NCBI GenBank assembly: GCA_964534315.1
Contig: CAZHOV010000143.1
Coordinates: 1 to 14,314 of the forward strand
DNA length: 14,314 nt
Direction of reading: 5' to 3'
Source: CAZHOV01 sp964534315
GTDB taxonomy: Bacteria; Bacteroidota; Bacteroidia; Chitinophagales; Saprospiraceae
In this document: positions 7,178-14,314 of the stretch, in pieces
How positions within the stretch are numbered: position 1 is the stretch's first letter
Layout of the letters: each line of letters starts with the position of its first letter
Translations under genes and position numbers: made by a program
The notes under the pieces: generated by a model
The model's database searches: none
What the model saw: the letters and a program-made list of their open reading frames with translations, nothing else
Told to the model about the DNA's origin: nothing

Positions 7178-8137
7178 ATGATTATGAAAAGATCAAACTT
7201 AAAATATTTATCGGGAGCACTTTTGATGGCTTTTCTTATGCTATCATTAAATGCTTGCGGTCCTTCAAAAGGGGAGAACCCGGGGCATGAATATATGCCT
7301 GATATGTATCACTCTATTGCTTATGAGTCGAACTATCAAGATTATTACTATTTCAATACCTGGGGGTCTGAAGAAGATTACTACAAAATAGCCAAGCCTC
7401 GAAAACCAGTGAATGGAACCATTGCAAGAGGATATGCCGGTGTTGCCGAAGGAAATATTAAGCCGGGAGCGGTTCAGGCGAAAATGAAAATGATGAAGGG
7501 AAAGACAGATGTTCGGGCAATTTCAGTTCCGGTAAATGGTAGTGTTCCTTACTACTATGAGGATACAGAGGACGAGCGCCTTCGCGCTACGGCTGAAATT
7601 ATTGATAATCCGTACCCGATTACTCAAGATGGATTGGAACGAGGTAAGGAGTTATACGAGATTTTTTGTGGGATTTGTCATGGAAATAAAGGGGCAGGAA
7701 ATGGTTATTTGGTAGCAGAAGAAAATAAAAATGCTGCATATCCTGCTCAGCCGATCAGCTTTGTAACAGATGAGTTGATTGCTGCATCCAATGGCCGTTA
7801 TTATCATGCCATCATGTATGGTAAGAACGTAATGGGAGCCTACAAAGACAAGATGTCTTACGAAGAAAGATGGCAGGTAATTCATTATATCCGTGCTCTA
7901 CAAGCAAAAGAAAAGGGATTAGCCTATAGCGAAGAGGAGAATACGCTTAACGAGGTAGAAGTGCCCGGCGCATTAATCGCTAAGGTTGAAGAGCCCATGG
8001 AAGAAGAAATGCATGAGGGAGAAGAGACTCATGACGGTGAGACGCATGGTGAGGATAGTCACGGCGAAGACAAGCACAGCGATGAGCACCACGGAGATGA
8101 TCACAGTGAAGGTGGTCACGGCGGCGGTAATCATTAA
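7178..8137 (+). CDS. actE: Alternative complex III subunit ActE, monoheme c lipoprotein with His-rich tail
   Basis: Periplasmic monoheme cytochrome c of alternative complex III, 319 residues. A lipoprotein signal ends in SLNAC, giving Cys27 as the lipidated residue. A linker region unique to this subunit leads to a cytochrome c domain with CGICH at 164-168 and a likely Met ligand at 219 (NVMGAY). The final stretch, from about residue 272, is low-complexity and acidic with ten histidines in roughly 45 residues (segments such as HSDEHHGDDH). This tail would face the periplasm and could bind divalent metal, which is inference. A second in-frame ATG at 7184 would shorten the protein by two residues; either start leaves a normal lipoprotein signal. 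The heme is expected to relay electrons among ActB, ActA and the oxidase. Confidence 0.95.
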   Translation: MIMKRSNLKYLSGALLMAFLMLSLNACGPSKGENPGHEYMPDMYHSIAYESNYQDYYYFNTWGSEEDYYKIAKPRKPVNGTIARGYAGVAEGNIKPGAVQAKMKMMKGKTDVRAISVPVNGSVPYYYEDTEDERLRATAEIIDNPYPITQDGLERGKELYEIFCGICHGNKGAGNGYLVAEENKNAAYPAQPISFVTDELIAASNGRYYHAIMYGKNVMGAYKDKMSYEERWQVIHYIRALQAKEKGLAYSEEENTLNEVEVPGALIAKVEEPMEEEMHEGEETHDGETHGEDSHGEDKHSDEHHGDDHSEGGHGGGNH

Positions 8138-8164
8138 TTGTAAAGTAGGCGAAAAACAACTTAA

Positions 8165-8188
8165 CTAATAAATATTCTAAATTATTAG
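8165..8188. repeat. AT-only inverted repeat just before actF
   Basis: CTAATAA at 8165-8171 and TTATTAG at 8182-8188 are exact reverse complements separated by 10 nt, ending 2 nt before the actF ATG. In RNA this would be a weak stem over the ribosome-entry region. Chance occurrence in such AT-rich sequence is quite possible. Confidence 0.3.
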
Positions 8189-8190
8189 CA

Positions 8191-9513
8191 ATGAATCAAT
8201 TTGTATTTGAAGGCCGGCAAAAAATGTTATTCTTGGGAATGATGGGCGTTGGTCTACTTTGTATGTTGTTGACATTTTTTGTCGCGGATGATGAGTTGCA
8301 TACTCGTTTTTGGACGAATTATTTACACAATGCTACCTTTTTTACAGGTATTGCTTTTGTGACCTTATTTTTCGTTTCTGCCTGTATCACTGCCTGGGCA
8401 GGCTGGTATGTGCAGATGAAAAGAATTTGGGAGTCCTTTTTTATGTTCTTAGCTGTTGGAGGCGTATTGATGCTCATTTTGATTGCCGGTCTGTGGCTGG
8501 GATGGCATGACATCTACCATTGGGCTGACCCTGAATCGGTAGCTGAAGATTCCCTGCTGCAATCAAAATCTGGTTTTCTAAATAAAGGATGGTACACGTT
8601 TGGTACGATTATTATAGTTGCCGTCTGGTACTTTTTGTTTGCTCGACCGTTATACAAAATGTCTGTCAGAGAAGATGCTGAAGGCGGAACAACGGATTTT
8701 AAACTGCACAAGCGAATGCGGATTTTTGCAGCTGCCTTCCTTCCCGTGGGAGGTTTTACGAGCGCTGCATTGATATGGCAGTGGTTAATGTCTGTTGACG
8801 CACATTGGTACTCTACGCTTTATGCCTGGTATGCCACAGCGAGTTGGTTCGTTTCGGCGATGGCATTAACGATTTTGTTGATTTTATACTTTAAAGGTAA
8901 AGGATATTTTCAGGGAGTTACGGCAGAACACATCCATGATTTGGGTAAATATTTGTTCGCGTTCAGTATTTTCTGGACTTACTTGTGGTTTTCTCAATAC
9001 ATGTTGATCTGGTACGGAAATATTGGCGAAGAAACCGTTTATTATCAGACCAGGCAAAATGAATACCCGGTGCTATTTTATGGCAATTTAATTTTGAACT
9101 TTATAGTGCCTTTCTTCATTTTAATGAGAAACGATACGAAACGAAAAGTCGGGACAATGGCCCTGACAGCGGGTATTGTTTTATTTGGCCACTGGATTGA
9201 TTTCTTTTTGATGATTAAGCCAGGAGCCTTGCATACTGCTCATGAATTAATGGGACATGGTCATCATGGAGCGGAAGGTGCTCATGAGGCTGGCGCACAC
9301 GGAGGGGAACATGCAGCTGAAGGCCTTGCGCACGCTGCCGAACATGCTTCTACTTTTGCTGCAGGATTTACCATCCCTGGTTTGTTGGAGTTAGGAACTT
9401 TTATCGGATTTTTAGGTTTGTTCCTGTACTTCGTATTTAACCAAATGACCAAAGCTTCTTTGATTCCTAAAAATGATCCGTTTATTCAGGAGAGTTTACA
9501 CCATCATGTGTAA
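8191..9513 (+). CDS. actF: Alternative complex III membrane subunit ActF (NrfD-like)
   Basis: Second NrfD-like integral membrane subunit of alternative complex III, 440 residues with about ten hydrophobic spans. Positive residues in the even-numbered loops (for example after spans 2, 4, 6 and 8) place both termini in the cytoplasm. The family role is structural and perhaps proton-conducting; a second quinol site has been discussed but is not evident here. The loop between spans 9 and 10, residues 348-385, is a His-rich low-complexity segment with ten histidines in 38 residues and should be periplasmic by this topology. The gene follows actE after 53 nt and precedes coxB by 69 nt. The start at 8191 is the first ATG in frame after the actE stop and gives a normal N-terminus for the family. 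Confidence 0.93.
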   Translation: MNQFVFEGRQKMLFLGMMGVGLLCMLLTFFVADDELHTRFWTNYLHNATFFTGIAFVTLFFVSACITAWAGWYVQMKRIWESFFMFLAVGGVLMLILIAGLWLGWHDIYHWADPESVAEDSLLQSKSGFLNKGWYTFGTIIIVAVWYFLFARPLYKMSVREDAEGGTTDFKLHKRMRIFAAAFLPVGGFTSAALIWQWLMSVDAHWYSTLYAWYATASWFVSAMALTILLILYFKGKGYFQGVTAEHIHDLGKYLFAFSIFWTYLWFSQYMLIWYGNIGEETVYYQTRQNEYPVLFYGNLILNFIVPFFILMRNDTKRKVGTMALTAGIVLFGHWIDFFLMIKPGALHTAHELMGHGHHGAEGAHEAGAHGGEHAAEGLAHAAEHASTFAAGFTIPGLLELGTFIGFLGLFLYFVFNQMTKASLIPKNDPFIQESLHHHV

Positions 9514-9534
9514 GGAATCAGGAGAAAACAAAAA

Positions 9535-9542
9535 TAAATTTG
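9535..9542 (+). promoter_or_regulatory. Possible internal -7 element before coxB
   Basis: TAAATTTG matches the Bacteroidota -7 consensus TAnnTTTG, 40 nt before the coxB start. No TTG or TTTG is present at the expected distance upstream, so it is only half a promoter. It could allow extra transcription of the oxidase genes, or be chance in an AT-rich spacer. Confidence 0.22.
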
Positions 9543-9567
9543 TACACTATTTTGTGATTCAACAAAA

Positions 9568-9581
9568 ATTAAAATTTTAAT
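9568..9581. repeat. 14-bp perfect palindrome adjoining the coxB start
   Basis: ATTAAAATTTTAAT is a perfect self-complementary 14-mer ending one base before the coxB ATG. It contains only A and T. It may be just the A-rich leader typical before genes in this window, or a weak protein-binding site. Confidence 0.3.
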
Positions 9582-9582
9582 A

Positions 9583-10776
9583 ATGACATTTCTAATCATC
9601 TTATTGTGTTTGGTCCTCATTGGGATTGTCGCAGTGCAGATCGGAAAAGTCAGTGAGCTGGCTGGACGGATCAGAGGTGAAGAAGATGCACAACAGGATT
9701 CAAACAAGTGGAACGGAGTTTTATCTATCGTTTTTCTTGTCCTCTTCTTGTTAGCTGTAATCATTTCCTCCTATCTAACTAAAAATTCCATGCTGTGGTA
9801 CGGTCCACATACAGCTGCTTCAGAGCACGGTGGATCGATTGACCGAATATTTAATATTACTTTGTTCTTTACAGGTATTGTGTTTGTTATTACCCACATT
9901 GCCTTGTTTTACTTTGCCTACAAATATAGAGGCAGGAGAGGACGAAAAGCAAGTTACTGGTCTCATGATAACCGCCTTGAGGTCGTCTGGACAGCCGTAC
10001 CGGCTATTGTAATGACGTTCCTTGTAATTGGTGGTCTTGACGTATGGAACGAAGTAATGGCTGACGTAGAAGAAGGAGAGGAGCATATCGAATTTGAAGC
10101 GATGGGTTATCAGTTCGGTTGGATGCTCAGATATCCTGGTCCTGACGGCAAACTTGGTAAGCGAGTGTATACCAATATCACAGGATTAAATCCTTTTGGC
10201 CAAGACTGGACCGACGTCAAAAATCTTGATGATTTTCATCCTTCTGAAGTAGTACTACCAGTGGGCAAAAAAGTTCGTGTGCGTATCACTTCGAGAGATG
10301 TGCTTCATAATTTTTATCTTCCTTATCATCGTGTTAAGATGGATGCCGTTCCGGGTATGCCTACCTATTTCGTATTCACGCCAACGATCACAACGGAAGA
10401 ATATCGTCTTCGGTTAAGTGAATTGGATTCAGATGGTAATCCTAAATATCCAAGCTGGCACGAGCCTGCTGATCCTGCCGAGCCTGACGGGCTAAAACGT
10501 TGGGAAGCTTTTGATTTTGAGTTAGCTTGTGCTGAGCTTTGCGGTAAAGGACACTACTCCATGAGAAGGATCGTGAAGGTAGTTTCTGAAGAAGAATACA
10601 ATAAATGGGCGGAAGAACAAACTTCCTGGTACCTAAACACCATTCGTAACTCAGATGAAGATCCCTATAAAGGTAAAGTGCTAAACGTTGAAGCTGAAGA
10701 TCTTTCAGTAGAAGAAAGTGGAGCTGAGGCTATGGAGGAAGAATCCGCTGAAGAAGCTCCTATGGAAGCTGAATAG
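9583..10776 (+). CDS. coxB: Cytochrome c oxidase subunit II (CuA)
   Basis: Subunit II of an aa3-type oxidase; its periplasmic CuA centre accepts electrons from cytochrome c hemes and passes them to subunit I. All CuA ligands are present: His242 (VLHNFY), then Cys316, Cys320, His324 and Met327 in the CAELCGKGHYSM motif. There is no CxxCH, so this is not a caa3-type fusion. The 397-residue protein has four hydrophobic segments (about 1-20, 45-65, 89-113 and 134-152) where the classical subunit has two. Between His242 and Cys316 a Pro/Asp-rich loop is longer than in textbook sequences. The C-terminal 29 residues (369-397) carry 13 Asp/Glu and should lie in the periplasm. The direct link to actF and the absence of a heme domain suggest that alternative complex III donates electrons through ActA or ActE hemes. 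Confidence 0.96.
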   Translation: MTFLIILLCLVLIGIVAVQIGKVSELAGRIRGEEDAQQDSNKWNGVLSIVFLVLFLLAVIISSYLTKNSMLWYGPHTAASEHGGSIDRIFNITLFFTGIVFVITHIALFYFAYKYRGRRGRKASYWSHDNRLEVVWTAVPAIVMTFLVIGGLDVWNEVMADVEEGEEHIEFEAMGYQFGWMLRYPGPDGKLGKRVYTNITGLNPFGQDWTDVKNLDDFHPSEVVLPVGKKVRVRITSRDVLHNFYLPYHRVKMDAVPGMPTYFVFTPTITTEEYRLRLSELDSDGNPKYPSWHEPADPAEPDGLKRWEAFDFELACAELCGKGHYSMRRIVKVVSEEEYNKWAEEQTSWYLNTIRNSDEDPYKGKVLNVEAEDLSVEESGAEAMEEESAEEAPMEAE

Positions 10777-10845
10777 GATCAAAAGCAGAAATATAATTTT
10801 TTTAACCAGACATTAATAAACTTAAGAAATAAATTTTAAATAAAC

Positions 10846-12714
10846 ATGGCTACTACAACCGTTTCTCCAGATCAGTTACAGTACAACGAGGAGTCGTTGA
10901 TAGAAGAGTATGGTTATGACGATCACTTTCATGAGCATCATCATGGAGACAAGTATCAGTCTAACTTTATTACTACTTACATTTTCAGCCAAGACCATAA
11001 AATTATTGCCAAGCAGTTCTTGATTACAGGTATGTTTTGGGCAATCATTGGTGCGGCGATGTCCCTTATTTTCCGTCTTCAATTAGGTTTTCCTGAAGAT
11101 AGTTTGACTTGGATCAAGCCTCTATTAGGAAAATGGATTACAGTTAATGAGGATGGCATTGGTACATTAGCGCCTGAGTTCTACTATGCATTGGTTACCA
11201 TGCACGGTACTATATTGGTTTTCTTCGTGCTTACAGCCGGTCTGAGTGGTACTTTTAGTAATTTATTAATTCCGTTACAGGTTGGGGCCCGCGATATGGC
11301 TTCACCATTTTTAAATATGTTATCGTACTGGTTCTTTTTCTTAGCCGGTGTGATCATGTTTTTCTCCTTATTCTTGAATACGGGTCCTTTCGCCGGAGGT
11401 TGGACAGCCTACCCGCCGCTTAGTGCCTTACCTCAAGCCTCCTCGGGCTCAGGGGCAGGTATGACGTTCTGGGTATTGAGTCTGGTCTTCTTTGTAGTAT
11501 CCGTTTTGTTAGGAGGAATTAATTATATCACTACTGTTTTGAATTTAAGAACCAAGGGAATGAGCATGTGGAGATTGCCGCTAACGATCTGGGCCTTTTT
11601 CATTACAGCTATTATTGGTCTATTGTCTTTCCCTGTATTGGTATCTGCTTTCTTACTGGTGATGTTCGACAGAGGATTGGGAACCAGTTTCTACTTGTCT
11701 GAAATCTTTATTGGAGGGCAGGCGCTGGATCACGTAGGTGGTAGTCCGGTATTATACCAGCACTTGTTCTGGTTCTTAGGTCACCCTGAGGTTTATATTA
11801 TTATCTTGCCTGCGATGGGTATTGTATCGGAAGTACTCTCCGTACATGCCAGAAAGCCAATCTTTGGTTATAAGGCAATGGTTTTCTCTATGTTGGCAAT
11901 TGCGTTCTTGTCGTTTATTGTATGGGCGCACCATATGTTTATGTCGGGTGTGAATCCATTTATTTCGAACTTCTTCGTGATCTTTACCTTGATTATTGCG
12001 GTACCATCGGCAGTAAAGGTATTCAATTGGATTGCGACCTTATATAGGGGTAACATTCAATTTAATGCAGCAAGTTTATTTGCTATTGGTTTCGTATCGA
12101 TGTTTATCTCAGGTGGTTTGACTGGTATTTTCTTAGGAAACTCTGCGATTGATATTCAGATGCACGATACCTACTTTGTAGTAGCTCACTTCCATATTGT
12201 GATGGGGGTAGCGGCATTCTTTGGTATGTTTGCCGGTATTTATCACTGGTTTCCAAAGATGTTTGGTCGTTTCATGAATGAAACCTTAGGAAAGATTCAC
12301 TTCTGGGGTACTTTAGTAGGTGCTTATGCGGTATTTTGGCCAATGCACAATCTAGGTTTGGCAGGGGTGCCAAGAAGATATTACCGCTTCGACAACTTCG
12401 ACGCCTTCGGACACTTTGTAGAAATCAACCAATTCATTACTATTGCCGCGATTGCTGTTTTTGGCTTGCAAGTATTGTTTGTAGTGAACTTTTTCTACAG
12501 TATTTGGAAAGGTAAGAAGATGACAACCAGAAATCCATGGGGTGCAACTACCTTAGAGTGGTCTACGCCAATTAAAACCGGTCACGGTAACTGGGAAGGA
12601 AAAATCCCATCGGTTCAGCGTTGGGCATATGATTACGGTAAGGATGGAAAAGAGTTTATTCCACAGTACGTACCTGAAACAGAAGAAGAAAAAGCGAAAG
12701 CACAATCGCATTAG
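10846..12714 (+). CDS. coxA: Cytochrome c oxidase subunit I, A1-type heme-copper oxidase
   Basis: Catalytic subunit that reduces O2 to water at a heme a3-CuB centre and pumps protons. Metal ligands are visible: His120 (MHGTIL) and His450 for heme a, His448 for heme a3 (AHFHIV), and His313, His362 and His363 for CuB. Tyr317 in GHPEVY is the residue that is cross-linked to a CuB histidine in this family. Glu315 in the same motif marks the A1 subtype. Lys391 (VKVFNW) matches the K-channel lysine. The 622-residue length exceeds the usual 520-560, partly because of a soluble N-terminus of about 50 residues with a His-rich patch (HFHEHHHGD, residues 28-36), expected in the cytoplasm. I did not assign the D-channel residues. 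The ATG at 10846 follows an A-rich leader, 69 nt after coxB. Confidence 0.97.
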   Translation: MATTTVSPDQLQYNEESLIEEYGYDDHFHEHHHGDKYQSNFITTYIFSQDHKIIAKQFLITGMFWAIIGAAMSLIFRLQLGFPEDSLTWIKPLLGKWITVNEDGIGTLAPEFYYALVTMHGTILVFFVLTAGLSGTFSNLLIPLQVGARDMASPFLNMLSYWFFFLAGVIMFFSLFLNTGPFAGGWTAYPPLSALPQASSGSGAGMTFWVLSLVFFVVSVLLGGINYITTVLNLRTKGMSMWRLPLTIWAFFITAIIGLLSFPVLVSAFLLVMFDRGLGTSFYLSEIFIGGQALDHVGGSPVLYQHLFWFLGHPEVYIIILPAMGIVSEVLSVHARKPIFGYKAMVFSMLAIAFLSFIVWAHHMFMSGVNPFISNFFVIFTLIIAVPSAVKVFNWIATLYRGNIQFNAASLFAIGFVSMFISGGLTGIFLGNSAIDIQMHDTYFVVAHFHIVMGVAAFFGMFAGIYHWFPKMFGRFMNETLGKIHFWGTLVGAYAVFWPMHNLGLAGVPRRYYRFDNFDAFGHFVEINQFITIAAIAVFGLQVLFVVNFFYSIWKGKKMTTRNPWGATTLEWSTPIKTGHGNWEGKIPSVQRWAYDYGKDGKEFIPQYVPETEEEKAKAQSH

Positions 12715-12739
12715 ATTCATTAAGAAGAGATCATTTCAA

Positions 12740-13645
12740 TTGAAGTATAATCAGAGTAGAATAGAGCAGTTAGATACTTCGACAGAAGTTCGAAGTTGGA
12801 TTTCAGAATTTAAATCTCTAGTAAAATTCAGGCTATCACTGACCGTTGTTTTTTCGGCAGTGATGGCCTATATGATACTTAGCGGAGGATCGATCAATTG
12901 GTTGGGTGTCTTAGTTTTAGCAACCGGTGGCTTTTTAGTAACCGGAGCGGCAAATGCACTAAATCAAGTGTTGGAGCGAGACTACGATAAATTGATGAAA
13001 CGAACCGCCGGCCGACCATTAGCCAAAGGTCGAATGACGGTTTCTACAGCAGTATTAATGGCGGGATTGATGAGTCTTTTCGGGATTACGTTACTAGCTA
13101 TGTTTAATCCGCTGGTTTCGTTCTTAGGAATGATTTCCTTAATGAGCTATTCATTTGTTTATACGCCATTAAAAAGAGTAAGTCCTGTTGCTGTATTTGT
13201 AGGAGCTATACCTGGTGCCTTACCTATTTTGATAGGTGCTGTTGCAGCAGAGGGAACAATCTCCTTGTTTGGATTACTGTTATTTGGTGTTCAGTTTTTC
13301 TGGCAGTTTCCTCACTTTTGGTCTATCGCCTGGTTGGCCAATGAAGATTATCAGAAAGCTGGTTTTCACCTTTTGCCAAGCAAAGAATTAGACGAGAATG
13401 TTGGAAAGCAATCGTTGTATTTTAGTTTAATGATTTTTCCTGTCTTGATTTTATTGGCAATTTATGGTTTCATCGGGATCGTAAGTACTGTTTTATTGAT
13501 TTTACTCACAGGCGTATATAGTTATTTTGCCTGGAATTTATTTAAGAAATGCGACCGACTAGCTGCGAGAAAGTTAATGTTTTCCTCTCTGATGTTTTTG
13601 CCGGTTGCCCTATCGATTGTTTTAATTAGTTCATTTTTTATATAA
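12740..13645 (+). CDS. ctaB: Heme O synthase (protoheme IX farnesyltransferase), probable TTG start
   Basis: Membrane prenyltransferase (CtaB/CyoE) that adds a farnesyl group to heme b to make heme O, the precursor of heme A needed by the oxidase encoded next door. With the TTG start the protein has 301 residues, normal for the family. The first prenyl-diphosphate motif is NQVLERDYD (75-83) followed by KLMKRT and RPL; it has Glu79 where many members have Asp. YTPLKR begins at residue 141 and the second acidic region contains Glu202-Asp203-Tyr204. Seven to nine hydrophobic spans follow. No in-frame ATG or GTG lies between the coxA stop and the first conserved helix. In-frame ATGs at 12629 and 12644 lie inside coxA and would add a basic segment decoded from coxA sequence in another frame. 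TTG at 12740 is 25 nt past the coxA stop and is my preferred start. Confidence 0.9.
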   Translation: MKYNQSRIEQLDTSTEVRSWISEFKSLVKFRLSLTVVFSAVMAYMILSGGSINWLGVLVLATGGFLVTGAANALNQVLERDYDKLMKRTAGRPLAKGRMTVSTAVLMAGLMSLFGITLLAMFNPLVSFLGMISLMSYSFVYTPLKRVSPVAVFVGAIPGALPILIGAVAAEGTISLFGLLLFGVQFFWQFPHFWSIAWLANEDYQKAGFHLLPSKELDENVGKQSLYFSLMIFPVLILLAIYGFIGIVSTVLLILLTGVYSYFAWNLFKKCDRLAARKLMFSSLMFLPVALSIVLISSFFI

Positions 13646-13652
13646 TATAAAT

Positions 13653-13657
13653 AGGAG
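13653..13657 (+). promoter_or_regulatory. Shine-Dalgarno-like AGGAG before coxC
   Basis: AGGAG lies 3 nt before the ATG at 13661 and 9 nt before an in-frame GTG at 13667. It is the only such motif close to a start codon in this window. Bacteroidota use Shine-Dalgarno pairing little, so it may not decide the start, but the distance to GTG is the more usual one. Confidence 0.35.
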
Positions 13658-13660
13658 TTG

Positions 13661-14254
13661 ATGAGTGTGGCAGTAGCAAATCAAAATGATAATATTTTTA
13701 GAAGAAATAAAATACACCCTGTAAAGTTTGCACTCTGGGTGGGATGTGCTAGTATTACTATGATGTTTGCAGCGTTCACCAGTGCTTATATGGTAAGACA
13801 GGCTGCAGGAAATTGGTTGGAATTTCGGTTACCTGATATGTTTTTCATCAGTACGGCAGTAATACTACTGAGCAGTGTGACCCTTCACGGAGCATATATA
13901 GCGTTCAAAAGAGAAGCAAAGCAATTATATCAGGGGTTATTAGTATTGACCATGATTTTAGGGCTTGGGTTTGTAGCCCTGCAATATGAGGGTTGGCAAG
14001 CACTTTCTGCAATAGGAGTGGAGTTGACGGGAAATCCTTCAGGCTCTTTTGTGTATGTTATTTCAGGTGTTCATGCAGCACACGTACTAGGAGGAGTGGC
14101 AACGTTGATCGTAGCCATGATTCATGCGTTTGCCCTGAAGTTTAAAGTCACTGAAAAACGAAAATTACGACTAGAATTAACACTAACTTACTGGCATTTT
14201 GTAGATTTGCTTTGGATATACTTGCTGGTGTTTTTTATTTTGCAAAGAAGCTGA
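13661..14254 (+). CDS. coxC: Cytochrome c oxidase subunit III, short five-helix form
   Basis: Subunit III of the heme-copper oxidase; it stabilises subunit I and has no metal centre. The 197-residue protein has five hydrophobic spans, where the classical seven-helix form has about 260 residues. It appears to lack the first two helices, as is common for shorter subunit III proteins in many bacteria. Family features are the GVHAAHVLGG segment and the C-terminal YWHFVDLLWIYLL helix with His179 and Asp182. I chose ATG at 13661; a TTG directly before it (13658) adds one residue, and GTG at 13667 would remove two. It follows ctaB by 15 nt. A second subunit III gene often follows in Bacteroidota, but here a tandem repeat begins 6 nt after the stop and the window ends. 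Confidence 0.93.
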   Translation: MSVAVANQNDNIFRRNKIHPVKFALWVGCASITMMFAAFTSAYMVRQAAGNWLEFRLPDMFFISTAVILLSSVTLHGAYIAFKREAKQLYQGLLVLTMILGLGFVALQYEGWQALSAIGVELTGNPSGSFVYVISGVHAAHVLGGVATLIVAMIHAFALKFKVTEKRKLRLELTLTYWHFVDLLWIYLLVFFILQRS

Positions 14255-14260
14255 TGGAGA

Positions 14261-14314
14261 GTAGGAAAATAGGAAAGTAGGAAAGTAGGAAAGTAGGAAA
14301 ATAGGAAAGTAGGA
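14261..14314. repeat. 8-bp-period tandem array at the right edge
   Basis: Six full and one partial copy of an 8-mer, GTAGGAAA or ATAGGAAA, run in the order G, A, G, G, G, A, G (by first base) and continue past the window end. The array starts 6 nt after the coxC stop. It has the same period as the array at the left edge and shares the GGAAA core on the same strand (the left units can be read as CCTGGAAA). No hairpin or T run suitable for a terminator is visible between coxC and the array. Confidence 0.93.

Noticed and set aside
9820..10086. 88-residue minus-strand frame in coxB
   Set aside because: Antisense shadow of subunit II coding sequence, with no recognisable domain.
14255..14314. Transcription terminator after coxC
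   Set aside because: The sequence is a purine-rich tandem repeat without inverted repeats or a T run; transcription may continue past the window.

Overview
The window is a chromosomal segment from a member of the Bacteroidota, possibly a Saprospiria/Lewinella-like lineage (the phylum is well supported, the lower rank is a guess). The grounds are the gene order of alternative complex III followed directly by an aa3-type oxidase, a promoter of the Bacteroidota form (TTG, 20-nt spacer, TAnnTTTG), near absence of Shine-Dalgarno sequences with A-rich leaders instead, and short period-8 or period-9 tandem repeats in the spacers. All ten genes lie on the + strand. No tRNA, rRNA, CRISPR array, insertion sequence or phage gene was seen.

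Layout. Positions 1-155 hold an 8-bp-period tandem array that enters from the left edge. Positions 156-383 are an AT-rich leader with a 10-bp inverted repeat and a good promoter (291-321). Then come actA (384-1772, six-heme cytochrome c), actB (1824-5036, inactive molybdopterin-type domain fused to a four-cluster ferredoxin domain), actC (5180-6610, NrfD-like membrane subunit), actD (6645-7175, DUF3341), actE (7178-8137, monoheme lipoprotein with a His-rich tail), actF (8191-9513, second NrfD-like subunit with a His-rich loop), coxB (9583-10776, CuA subunit II), coxA (10846-12714, subunit I), ctaB/cyoE (12740-13645, heme O synthase, probable TTG start) and coxC (13661-14254, short subunit III). 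A second 8-bp-period array (14261-14314) runs off the right edge.

How they work together. ActABCDEF oxidises menaquinol in the membrane (ActC, perhaps ActF) and passes electrons through ActB iron-sulfur clusters and ActA/ActE hemes. The oxidase CoxABC takes electrons at CuA and reduces O2 at the heme a3-CuB centre, and CtaB makes the heme O precursor of heme A. The contiguous same-strand order fits co-expression of a complex III-complex IV supercomplex. A second subunit III, subunit IV, heme A synthase and copper chaperones are not in the window and may lie further downstream.

The system is a known one; I found no convincing undescribed system. The points most worth a second look are the sixth heme domain and two membrane spans in ActA, His-rich segments in three different subunits, the two flanking period-8 arrays that share a GGAAA core, the leader inverted repeat with two mutually exclusive pairings, and the missing ATG of ctaB.
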